In this document: piece after piece, positions 14,982 through 21,280 of the stretch
Numbering within the stretch: position 1 is the first letter of the stretch
Layout: each line of letters starts with the position of its first letter
From: CANNBR01 sp964604015
GTDB lineage: Bacteria; Babelota; Babeliae; Babelales; CAIQNR01
DNA: 21,280 bases
NCBI GenBank assembly: GCA_964604015.1
Contig: CAZRXF010000014.1
Span: 1 to 21,280, forward strand
Direction of reading: 5' to 3'
The notes under the pieces: generated by a model
What the model saw: the letters and a program-made list of their open reading frames with translations, nothing else
The model's database searches: none
Told to the model about the DNA's origin: nothing
Translations under genes and position numbers: made by a program

Positions 14982-15890
14982 TTATTGGTCGCCTTTTAGA
15001 GGACTGGCCTTTGGGGTTGCAATGTGAGCTTGTTCTGAAAACCCTCCGCGGATTGCTGCATCGGTTGCGTAGAGAATTTGTCTTGGAGTGTTTTCTCCGT
15101 GCATAGCGCCATGGGATTGTCTGCTACGTGTGTAGGTAGCAACTTGTGTTTGCTGATTAAATCTTACTGATCTGTTTTGTTTGCGTGGGCTTTTTCGTTG
15201 TGCTTCGACGGCAGTAGATAATCCAGCAATAATTGATAGATCAGCGCTTTTGCGTTTTTTTGGAGAAACTGATTGAGCTTGTTGAGGTACTGGAGCTGGG
15301 TGAACAATAGGTGCTGCGTGAGCAGCGGCGGCTGCAGCAGCAGGTTGTGCTAGCTCTGTTGGTGGCAGCATCGGAAGTGCCCAGTCAATTAACTTTCTGA
15401 TTTGTTCGTTTTCTTGTGGTGATCGGTGAGCTGCAGGTTTTATGAGCGCTGCCTGAATAGCAGTGACTTCTTGCCTGTTTGCATTCGTGAGGGCTTGGTT
15501 GAGGTCAGCAAGAAGAGCAAATTTTTCTACTGAATCTTCATTATGAAGAAGGCCTCTGAGGGCATTGATAGCTTGGATGTAGCGGACACCAATCCGAGTA
15601 AAGTCATCGCTTTGATCTTGCAGTTGTTCAAATGCGCGCGAAACAAAGTAGGCGCCTTTGGCGTCAAGCGTAACGCAATGTGCTGCGGTGATAAGTCGCT
15701 TAGCAGTAGTAAACATTCTGTTTAATTGTCGGAGTTCTGCAGGAGACGGTAAGTGGCCAGTTTCTTCATCTCTGTCGCTGGCATAGATAATTCGAAAATC
15801 AGTAGAATCGGTGACATAGGGATAGTCGCTTGCTTGTACAGTAGTGATTACCGCGCAGGCGATGGTGAATAAAAGTGATAATTTTTTCAT
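14982..15890 (-). CDS. Exported protein with Ala-rich linker and basic NLS-like C-terminal region
   Basis: I do not recognise this 302-aa protein. A signal peptide (MKKLSLLFTIACAVITTVQA) leads into a helical domain (about 50-170). A Pro/Ala linker follows, with seven consecutive alanines at 184-190, and then a basic, apparently disordered C-terminus. The latter contains PKKRK at 210-214, RKSPRKQNR at 232-240 and RSVRF at 240-244. The first resembles a monopartite nuclear localisation signal, which would make sense only if the protein reaches a eukaryotic host. AAAAGGAGAAG precedes the ATG, and a good promoter lies about 70 bases upstream. It is the first gene of a three-gene operon of exported proteins. 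Function unknown. Confidence 0.8.
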   Translation of the reverse strand: MKKLSLLFTIACAVITTVQASDYPYVTDSTDFRIIYASDRDEETGHLPSPAELRQLNRMFTTAKRLITAAHCVTLDAKGAYFVSRAFEQLQDQSDDFTRIGVRYIQAINALRGLLHNEDSVEKFALLADLNQALTNANRQEVTAIQAALIKPAAHRSPQENEQIRKLIDWALPMLPPTELAQPAAAAAAAHAAPIVHPAPVPQQAQSVSPKKRKSADLSIIAGLSTAVEAQRKSPRKQNRSVRFNQQTQVATYTRSRQSHGAMHGENTPRQILYATDAAIRGGFSEQAHIATPKASPLKGDQ

Positions 15891-15959
15891 ATACTTCTCC
15901 TTTTGAATTAATTAAGAAAAGTTAACAAAGTAGTTACAGGTAATGATTTATTTGTATTG

Positions 15960-15987
15960 ATACTACTGTTTGTAACTATTTTTTCAA
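15960..15987 (-). promoter_or_regulatory. Promoter of the three-gene exported-protein operon
   Basis: On the minus strand, TTGAAA (15982-15987) and TAGTAT (15960-15965) are 16 bases apart, about 70 bases before the ATG at 15890. The layout matches the promoter before the gene at 16694. Confidence 0.58.
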
Positions 15988-16002
15988 GGTGTAGCATAAG
16001 AG

Positions 16003-16049
16003 AAAAGGCCTGCAGTTCTTACTATGAGGGATAGAACGACAGACCTTTT
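16003..16049 (-). terminator. Intrinsic terminator after the 16077-16694 gene
   Basis: A long imperfect stem pairs 16003-16019 with 16033-16049, with three mismatches. On the minus strand it ends in CCTTTTCTCTT. It separates this gene from the downstream operon. Confidence 0.7.
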
Positions 16050-16076
16050 CATCAATGCGTATCTTGTAAATGCGTA

Positions 16077-16694
16077 TTACTTGCCGGCTGGTGTTAACTT
16101 GGCAATTTGTGCTTCAAGTGCGTTTACAGTCGATTTGTGGTAATACAATGCGCCAGTAGCGACAGCAAGAATACCAGCGTATTTAAGAACGGTGCCTGTG
16201 TAATGTGCTGGCCACCAGAAGAGACTTGCCGGGTTTCCCCATTGAGACCAGGTGCTTGAAACAGAACGTTTGTCTTTTGTGGTTTTTGTTAGACCGGCAT
16301 CGATGTATTCGCTTTTTGAAACTTTTCCTTCTTTAACCGTGATCTTGATACCGCAAACAATTTCATCGTTTTCACGGATGATTACCAATTTGGTACAGCT
16401 ATCATCTTCATATGAGTTTGTCAGGGTAGGGATACTTGGAAGAAGCCAGCTCGTGTGGCGAGCGGTACATTTTGAGGTGCGGCTATCAGCAGCAAGTTTT
16501 TCATTGATGTAGGTTTGTGCCCAAAAAGCATTGGTACATCCACCAAAACAATGGTTAATGACGTCATCTGCGCTAGGGCCATCAGGAAGAATTGTTTTAA
16601 GAACTTCTTTAACCTGATCTTTGTTAGCAACTGCGTGTACGGATCCTGAGATAAGTAATGCGCCAAGTAAAGCGCTATATTTGTTCAATTTCAT
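16077..16694 (-). CDS. Exported Cys-containing protein with C-terminal membrane segment
   Basis: The 205-aa protein has a signal peptide (MKLNKYSALLGALLISGSVHA), a soluble domain of about 140 residues, and a C-terminal hydrophobic helix near 166-185 followed by a short positively charged tail. The mature domain has five cysteines (49, 53, 76, 100, 114). The first pair is in HCFGGCTNAF, so disulfides or metal binding are possible, with one Cys left over. I recognise no family. A strong GGAGGT lies upstream of the ATG. A good promoter precedes it and a hairpin terminator follows, so it is monocistronic. It probably sits in the envelope with its main domain outside the cytoplasm, anchored at the C-terminus. 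Confidence 0.8.
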   Translation of the reverse strand: MKLNKYSALLGALLISGSVHAVANKDQVKEVLKTILPDGPSADDVINHCFGGCTNAFWAQTYINEKLAADSRTSKCTARHTSWLLPSIPTLTNSYEDDSCTKLVIIRENDEIVCGIKITVKEGKVSKSEYIDAGLTKTTKDKRSVSSTWSQWGNPASLFWWPAHYTGTVLKYAGILAVATGALYYHKSTVNALEAQIAKLTPAGK

Positions 16695-16736
16695 TGATAA
16701 CCTCCAAGTTTTTATGAAATTTTAGACTTAACAATA

Positions 16737-16764
16737 ATTCTACAATAGAAAATTTATTTTGCAA
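16737..16764 (-). promoter_or_regulatory. Promoter of the 16077-16694 gene
   Basis: On the minus strand, TTGCAA (16759-16764) and TAGAAT (16737-16742) have a 16-base spacer, with the start point about 35 bases before the ATG. Confidence 0.58.
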
Positions 16765-16955
16765 GGGCGCCTGAAATAAGCCTAAGCATTGTGTGCTTTT
16801 GTAAAAAATAAGCCTGCTTTGTGGTTTGTATATTTTCCAATAGATATTTAGCCTATTGGGCTTATGTGAGGATGTGGGGTAAGGCGGTGGCTCGCCTATG
16901 TCTTACATGAAAAATTAGAGTCCTCTGAGTTTAAAAGTTGTATGCGATCTACAAA

Positions 16956-17165
16956 ACGTCGTCCCCAGCGATACGCAGTGAGCGTCGGGGATCCAGTGAA
17001 AATGAGAAGAATCCTATGTGGGATAAAATAGACGCACTTATCCCGTAGTCTAGAGAATTTCTCAGCTCTGTTCTTGGGAAAGATAAGCTTAACTTATTTT
17101 TATCAATTGATGTTTCCAACCGATCTGGATCCCCGACGCTCACTGCGTATCGCTGGGGACGACGT
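16956..17165. repeat. Paired inverted-repeat element, copy 2 (MITE/REP-like, perfect 41-bp arms)
   Basis: The arms 16956-16996 and 17125-17165 are perfect inverted repeats, 41 of 41 positions. The left begins ACGTCGTCCCCAGCGATACG and ends GGGGATCCAG. They enclose 128 bases of unrelated AT-richer sequence. Each arm is partly self-complementary (TCCCC with GGGGA, CGC with GCG, AGTGA loop), so it resembles a REP unit; the pair resembles a BIME or a short non-autonomous transposon. There is no obvious target duplication and no transposase here. Spurious frames through it read RRPQRYAVSVGDP one way and LDPRRSLRIAGDD the other. Confidence 0.93.
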
Positions 17166-17225
17166 AGGAGGAGGGATTTTAGATGGTAGGGGGTCATTAG
17201 GTTCCCCGCTGAGCTTAAGATATAA

Positions 17226-17292
17226 GGAAAGGTTAAACCCCGAGTTGAAGGGACCTTAAAAAAGGGATATCCTGAACCTTTCCCTCTTTTTT
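17226..17292 (+). terminator. Terminator-like stem-loop in the region before hemW
   Basis: A perfect 9-bp stem (GGAAAGGTT at 17226-17234, AACCTTTCC at 17275-17283) is followed by CTCTTTTTT. A competing stem AAGGT (17228-17232) with ACCTT (17253-17257) shares the 5' arm. No + strand gene precedes it closely, so it could be an attenuator of hemW or simply a boundary terminator. Confidence 0.45.
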
Positions 17293-17315
17293 AACGGTCG
17301 TAATGAGGTAGATGA

Positions 17316-18470
17316 GTGCGGTATACCAGTCAGGCTCAGACAGAATCGCTGTATATTCACTGGCCATTTTGTCCTTATAAATGTCATTTTTGTCCCTTTG
17401 TGGCGTTGGCTGGGCAAGATGCGCATATGGAGCGGTATGCTCGAGCGCTTAAAAAAGAGCTTATTCGGTTTGCCGAGCAGCAAGAAAACCCCGTCCCTTT
17501 AAAAACTATCTACATTGGCGGAGGTACACCCAGTACCTGGCCGGACCATCTCCTACTTGACACGTTTGATACACTGAGACGTACGTTTGATATGCGGTCG
17601 ATCTCTGAAATTACCATAGAGGCAAACCCTGGTACGGTTCGCACTGAGCAGATCGAGCTCTGGCAGCAGATAGGCATTACGCGGATTAGCGTGGGAGTAC
17701 AAAGTTTGAACGATCAAGTTCTTCAAAACCTTAACCGGCAACAAAGTGCAGCTCAGGTGCGTCAGCTTATACAGAACCTTGCGGGGAACTTTCCTTCTGT
17801 GTCTGTCGATATCATTATTGGCTTGCCGGGAGTAAGTGAGCAAGAATGGAAGGCATTTATCGAAGAGCTTATCTCGTGGCCAATTCAGCATGTCTCCATG
17901 TACTTTTTGTCGGTGCATGAAGGAACGCCGCTTTATTTTAGGGTCGCACGCAATCAAATTACTCTTCCGCCCGATGATGCCACAGTTGATCTCTATTATT
18001 GGTCGGTAAAAAGACTTTCAGAAGGCGGGTTTGAGCAGTATGAGGTTTCCAGTTTTGCTCGATCAGGATGGGCGTCACAGCATAATCAGGTGTATTGGGA
18101 ACGAAAACCATTTAAAGGGTTTGGCATTGGTGCATGGTCATTTGATGGGATTGCCCGGTTGCAAAATGAAAAAAACATTAAAAACTATATGGAGGCACAA
18201 GAGGCGGGAAATGATCTTCTGTGTTCTGCTGAACTGGTAACAGAAGAAGCGGCTCGTCTTGAAACACTGATGTTGGGGCTCAGGAGAGCTAAAGGGGTGG
18301 ATATGATGGAGGTACTGCAGGGGTTATCTGAAGCGAAGCAGGAACTTTTTTTAAGTCGCGTGGAGGCGCTCGAAGAGAAAAAATTGATACAGAAAGAGGG
18401 ACAACGAATTAAGCTAACGCCGACTTCATTGGCGTTAGAAAATGAGATTTCTGCGCACCTTTCGGTGTGA
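17316..18470 (+). CDS. hemW: HemW-like radical SAM protein (heme chaperone / oxygen-independent coproporphyrinogen III oxidase family)
   Basis: This 384-aa radical SAM protein has the 4Fe-4S motif C19-x3-C23-x2-C26 in YIHWPFCPYKCHFC, the SAM-binding GGGTPS at 69-74, EANPGT, GVQSLND and DIIIGLPG. The HemW-type late region is YEVSSFAR, then HNQVYW and FKGFGIGAWSF. Family members of this length are HemW heme chaperones rather than true HemN oxidases, which are longer, so I favour delivery of heme to membrane cytochromes. The residue after the second Cys pair is Pro (CPF) where most members have Asp (CDF). The GTG at 17316 has GAGGT seven bases upstream. No heme-synthesis genes are in the window, so host or imported heme is possible. 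Confidence 0.87.
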   Translation: MRYTSQAQTESLYIHWPFCPYKCHFCPFVALAGQDAHMERYARALKKELIRFAEQQENPVPLKTIYIGGGTPSTWPDHLLLDTFDTLRRTFDMRSISEITIEANPGTVRTEQIELWQQIGITRISVGVQSLNDQVLQNLNRQQSAAQVRQLIQNLAGNFPSVSVDIIIGLPGVSEQEWKAFIEELISWPIQHVSMYFLSVHEGTPLYFRVARNQITLPPDDATVDLYYWSVKRLSEGGFEQYEVSSFARSGWASQHNQVYWERKPFKGFGIGAWSFDGIARLQNEKNIKNYMEAQEAGNDLLCSAELVTEEAARLETLMLGLRRAKGVDMMEVLQGLSEAKQELFLSRVEALEEKKLIQKEGQRIKLTPTSLALENEISAHLSV

Positions 18471-18512
18471 AAACGTTAAAAATAAGTAAACGATCCATAG
18501 ATCAAGAGGTAC

Positions 18513-18517
18513 AGGGA
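18513..18517 (+). promoter_or_regulatory. Ribosome binding site that decides the start of the flavin-barrel gene
   Basis: AGGGA is three bases before the ATG at 18521. A GTG at 18467, in the same frame and overlapping the hemW stop, has no recognisable Shine-Dalgarno. Confidence 0.45.
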
Positions 18518-18520
18518 ATT

Positions 18521-18982
18521 ATGGCAAAGCATGTTGGGGTTAAATTACCAGAAGATTTGGTAGCAGTTTTAAAGACTGGGCAAACGGTGGCAGTGTTGGC
18601 GACATTTTCTGAAAAAGGTCTTCCACATACCACTCCGCTTCAATGCATCTATCCAAAAGGGCTTGAAAGTATTTTGATAGCAATTCATAAAGATCATACG
18701 GGCTATCACAATATGGTGTGGCAGAAAAAAGTGATGATGTGCTTCATGGATGAAGGCAACGTTGCGTACAGTGTCTTAGGCCGTGCGGGTGTGGTACGCG
18801 CTCCTTCACAAGTGCATCCTTTAATTAACATTGTCCGCATCGACATTATCGACATTAAGAGCGATCGTTCCATTTTGACGCGTGTTGACGCTGGGATCAA
18901 ATGGAGCTATACCTCATGGGAAGCGGAAGAATTATCAAAAAGCCTGTTCAATGAGCTGAAAGAATTAGCAAAAACGTTATAA
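18521..18982 (+). CDS. Pyridoxamine 5'-phosphate oxidase-like FMN split-barrel protein
   Basis: The 153-aa protein resembles small pyridoxamine-phosphate-oxidase-fold proteins: LPEDLVAVLKTGQTVAVLATFSEKGLPHTTPLQCIYP at the start (strands that hold flavin), then a strand pair ILIAIHKDHTGYHNM, and MMCFMDEGNVAYSVLGRAGVV. Proteins of this class bind FMN, F420 or heme, and their reactions vary; true PNP oxidase activity is not implied. Start choice is open: ATG 18521 with AGGGA upstream, or GTG 18467, which would add 18 residues and overlap the hemW stop by four bases. Either way it is co-transcribed with hemW, which may hint at a redox or heme link. No signal peptide. Confidence 0.72.
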   Translation: MAKHVGVKLPEDLVAVLKTGQTVAVLATFSEKGLPHTTPLQCIYPKGLESILIAIHKDHTGYHNMVWQKKVMMCFMDEGNVAYSVLGRAGVVRAPSQVHPLINIVRIDIIDIKSDRSILTRVDAGIKWSYTSWEAEELSKSLFNELKELAKTL

Positions 18983-19008
18983 GAACAGGAGTAAGGGAGA
19001 GTCGGAAC

Positions 19009-20964
19009 GTGAAGAGAAAACTGGTAACGGTGCTAACTATTTTTGGATATATCGGAGGTTCGCTTTCAGAAGAACCTCCTTCTCCATTTGATACGAGTCC
19101 TTTTGGTGCCCCTGCTTCGTTTGACGTTGAACATCATGGTGAGGTGAGCCCTTTTGCAGAGCCACCTACAGGGCCAAGTCCCTTTGATCGGCCTGAAGAT
19201 TCACGCGAAATGCAGGAACCGTTTCGTGAGCCAGAAACGAGTCCGTTTCATCCGCCGGTTGAACAGTCTCCCTTTGGTGCTCCTCAAGAAGGGAGAGAAG
19301 AGCACATGATGCGTCCGCCTTCATTTAATCGTCCCGAATTTGGTCGACAAGAAGCGCCTCAATTTCAAGAAAGACCTGTCTCTGAAGTTTCTCCAGAAGA
19401 GCGCAGTGCTGTACCAAGTGTTGGTTCTTCTGATCATACTGAGGCACCAGTACAGGATCAAAGAATGTGGGAACCTGCTCCAGATCAATCAGAAAAGGCT
19501 GAAAAAGTGTCACCGGAAGACCAAGCAGTTGAAGGTGAGATTGATACGCTTGAACGGGAAGGAAGCGGTAATTGGCTTCTTAAACGTGTCTGGTGGGAAA
19601 AGACTGAGCCGGTGTACGAACAGATTAAGCAGGTCTTTAACGACATCATGAATGCGCGTATGGACTTCATTTCTCAACGTAATCGCTTGGATCGTGAACT
19701 TGATGTTGCGTATGGTCAGATTGGGCTGGAAGAAGGGGAACTGCAGGACATGCTCGATTACTGTCTAAACCTTGCCAAGCAAGAAAAGAAAGAGCAGGGC
19801 TTTTTAACAAAAGAAGAAGAAACGCTTTACAATACCTTGCAACACAAACAACATGATCTTGAACAGATCAAACTTGATGTCAAAGCGCTGCAGGAGGTTG
19901 ATCAGAAGATAGATGAGGCGCTTGAAGCGTTGTTCAAGCAGATTGATATTGCTAATCAGTACGAACAAAAAGCGTGGGAAAATTTCAAAGAGATTGCTCG
20001 CGAACTGAATGATAAAGTTGCCCGTAAGAGCTATTACGAGACAGAAGGGCTCTTGAAAGATATTCAAAATGTACAGACCTACATCACTGGAGAGTTTGCT
20101 ACGTATTTTAATCAGACATTACAATCTGCACGGTCTCATTCACAAAGTATCTCATCACAGGTTAATACGTTAAAACAGGCCGGTGTTGATCTTAAGCAGC
20201 AATTAGATGCTCTTGAACGGACACAAGAAGCCGAACGAGTGAAAAAAGAGATTGCAGAACACGATAAGGATTTTGAGGCTGCTGAAAAAAAGAAGCAGGA
20301 GCAAAAAACAAAATCTGCTCAGGCACAAGACATGATGAACCAGGTACTGTTTCATGTAAAAGATGCATGGCTGCATTTTGTTGATCGTGTGTTGCATGGT
20401 TTTTCAGGCTTTATTTCTCGTGTTAAGGGATGGTTCATTAAAGAAGAAACAGATCTTCAAAATCGTGAAAAGGCGTTAGAGCTCAAGATTTCAAAGGAAC
20501 TTTCTCATGAACAACAGGACATTAAAAAAGAAGAAGAGAAGGTAGAAAAGGAAGAACAAGGACTGCCTGTTCAGGAAGAGCATAGTGAAAATACGACTAT
20601 GCATGAGCCAGAAGGACGGCAGTATGGAGAGGAAAAGGCAGAACCTGAAAAAACCATGAAGAAAGATGTGAATGAAAAACGTGCGGCGCAACCTGAAAAT
20701 CCTTTTAAGGTGCACGCTCCTGCTCAAACACGACCTTCTGTGATGCCAGAGCAAGAAAATCCATTTGCAGCACGTACACCAGAAGCTCGCCCTGTATCGG
20801 TCATGCCACATGAACCACATAACCCGGTTGCAGTATTTGGGCCTCCTCCAGTAGAACATCGTGAACCTGAAAATCCCTTTGTTCAAAGACCTGGAGCACC
20901 CGTTCTTCCCCCGCCAACGCTTCCTGAATCGACGGGCCATGCAGTATCACCATTTGTGGGATAA
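19009..20964 (+). CDS. Large exported coiled-coil protein with SPF and NPF repeats
   Basis: This 651-aa protein starts at a GTG with AGGGAG upstream and has a short signal-like segment (MKRKLVTVLTIFGYIGGSLS). Residues 25-120 are Pro-rich and disordered, with SPF at 25, 30, 47, 57, 78 and 87 and EPF at 70. Residues 175-520 are a long charged helical or coiled-coil region; an amphipathic stretch at about 448-477 (WLHFVDRVLHGFSGFISRVK) could touch membranes. The tail (560-651) is again Pro-rich, with ENPF at 563, 583 and 621 and a final SPF at 647. I recognise no family. NPF is the ligand of eukaryotic EH domains, so a host-trafficking role is an attractive but unproven idea. It stands alone between the flavin-barrel gene and tRNA-Leu, with a modest terminator after it. 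Confidence 0.85.
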   Translation: MKRKLVTVLTIFGYIGGSLSEEPPSPFDTSPFGAPASFDVEHHGEVSPFAEPPTGPSPFDRPEDSREMQEPFREPETSPFHPPVEQSPFGAPQEGREEHMMRPPSFNRPEFGRQEAPQFQERPVSEVSPEERSAVPSVGSSDHTEAPVQDQRMWEPAPDQSEKAEKVSPEDQAVEGEIDTLEREGSGNWLLKRVWWEKTEPVYEQIKQVFNDIMNARMDFISQRNRLDRELDVAYGQIGLEEGELQDMLDYCLNLAKQEKKEQGFLTKEEETLYNTLQHKQHDLEQIKLDVKALQEVDQKIDEALEALFKQIDIANQYEQKAWENFKEIARELNDKVARKSYYETEGLLKDIQNVQTYITGEFATYFNQTLQSARSHSQSISSQVNTLKQAGVDLKQQLDALERTQEAERVKKEIAEHDKDFEAAEKKKQEQKTKSAQAQDMMNQVLFHVKDAWLHFVDRVLHGFSGFISRVKGWFIKEETDLQNREKALELKISKELSHEQQDIKKEEEKVEKEEQGLPVQEEHSENTTMHEPEGRQYGEEKAEPEKTMKKDVNEKRAAQPENPFKVHAPAQTRPSVMPEQENPFAARTPEARPVSVMPHEPHNPVAVFGPPPVEHREPENPFVQRPGAPVLPPPTLPESTGHAVSPFVG

Positions 20965-21032
20965 ATCGGCGGTGACGACTTCTTCTAAAGGCAGCTATTT
21001 TTAAGGCACGTAGCGTGGTAGTTTTGAAAAAA

Positions 21033-21050
21033 CGAGTGGCTCGCCTTTTT
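21033..21050 (+). terminator. Possible terminator after the 19009-20964 gene
   Basis: A short stem CGAG/CTCG (21033-21036 with 21040-21043) is followed by CCTTTTT, and upstream A residues could extend the stem. It is weak but well placed. Confidence 0.4.
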
Positions 21051-21076
21051 GAGGATTACATTCTTGTTGTTTGAGT

Positions 21077-21105
21077 TTGATTAGCTTGAAAAAATCTGGT
21101 ACATT
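21077..21105 (+). promoter_or_regulatory. Promoter of tRNA-Leu
   Basis: TTGATT (21077-21082) and TACATT (21100-21105) are 17 bases apart, preceded at the -10 by GG as in many tRNA promoters. The start point falls about 16 bases before the tRNA. Confidence 0.58.
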
Positions 21106-21127
21106 CAAGCGCATCATATTTATAAGT

Positions 21128-21214
21128 GCCGAAGTGGTGAAATTGGTAGACACGCAGCCTTGAGGTGGCTGTGGGAGAAATCCCTTGGGGGTTCGAGTCC
21201 CTTCTTCGGCACCA
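21128..21214 (+). tRNA. tRNA-Leu (GAG anticodon)
   Basis: An 87-base class II tRNA. The acceptor is GCCGAAG (21128-21134) with CTTCGGC (21204-21210). The anticodon stem is CAGCC/GGCTG with loop TTGAGGT, and GAG is at 21162-21164. There is a long variable arm (GGGA/TCCC), T loop TTCGAGT, and encoded CCA at 21212-21214. The T stem contains two G-T wobble pairs. It reads CUU and CUC leucine codons. Confidence 0.95.
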
Positions 21215-21263
21215 AGTTTTTAAAGAGAGTAGTACGTAGTGGATTAGAGATTCGGGAGGATCT

Positions 21264-21280
21264 ATGGCAAGTTTAGCAAG
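21264..21280 (+). CDS. Start of a gene cut by the window edge
   Basis: An ATG at 21264 is preceded by a strong GGGAGGA at 21255-21261, about two bases before the ATG. The first codons read MASLA and then run off the window. Five residues are too few to identify the product. The gene follows tRNA-Leu by about 50 bases with no terminator between, so it may share the tRNA promoter. Confidence 0.5.

Larger units (their letters stand above)
16695..17315 (+). other. 621-base gene-free stretch between divergent genes
   Basis: It contains the promoter of the 16694 gene (16737-16764), a cluster of short ATAAGCC-type repeats with a CCAATAG/CTATTGG hairpin (16774-16866), the perfect inverted-repeat element (16956-17165), and a structured leader before hemW (17226-17292). 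I see no credible protein gene; the frames across the element only translate its arms. Confidence 0.7.

Noticed and set aside
16949..17259. Frames on both strands through repeat copy 2
   Set aside because: They share the same arm-derived peptides as copy 1 and lack ribosome binding sites; repeat-derived false genes.
1..21280. CRISPR array, phage genes, transposase or a known defence system
   Set aside because: No regularly spaced repeats, no integrase or transposase motifs and no cas-like or toxin-antitoxin pairs are visible.

Overview
The window looks like a bacterial chromosome segment of moderate GC. It is tightly packed, uses several GTG starts, and mixes conserved housekeeping genes with many small genes for exported proteins of unknown function. 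Compact 3'-overlapping convergent genes, abundant signal-peptide hypotheticals and short interspersed paired inverted repeats fit an intracellular, host-associated lineage. My best guess is Candidatus Dependentiae (TM6). That assignment is inference from gene style, not from a marker gene, and I hold it with moderate confidence.

Layout. 130-4955 (+): phosphomannomutase/phosphoglucomutase and endonuclease IV; tRNA-Met(CAU); then zinc-ribbon coiled-coil protein, RNase HI and an exported SpoIID/LytB-type protein. 4960-6089 (-): two small exported proteins that look like diverged paralogues. 6184-6627 (+): YdjM/DUF457 membrane protein, tail to tail with a PutP-type Na+/proline symporter (6635-8026, -). 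8210-9408 (+): a multi-span membrane protein and an exported coiled-coil protein, separated by a good terminator and promoter. 9394-10200 (-): TatD DNase. 10435-13871 (+): HU, seryl-tRNA synthetase, a DUF58 protein and a DUF4381-like membrane protein, the last two split by a 207-nt repeat element. 13834-16694 (-): four exported proteins, three of them in one operon. 16695-17315: a gene-free stretch with a second repeat element that has perfect 41-bp inverted arms. 17316-18982 (+): HemW-type radical SAM protein and a flavin split-barrel protein. 19009-20964 (+): a 651-aa exported coiled-coil protein with SPF and NPF repeats. 21128-21214: tRNA-Leu(GAG), then the first codons of another gene.

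How it fits together. The housekeeping part covers sugar-phosphate metabolism, DNA repair and processing (Nfo, RNase HI, TatD, HU), translation (SerS, two tRNAs) and cofactor chemistry (HemW). The accessory part is dominated by exported proteins. Several carry short eukaryote-like motifs: NPF repeats, a basic NLS-like patch and RVxF-like motifs. They are the best candidates for an undescribed host-interaction set. I see no CRISPR array, integrase, transposase or recognisable defence system.
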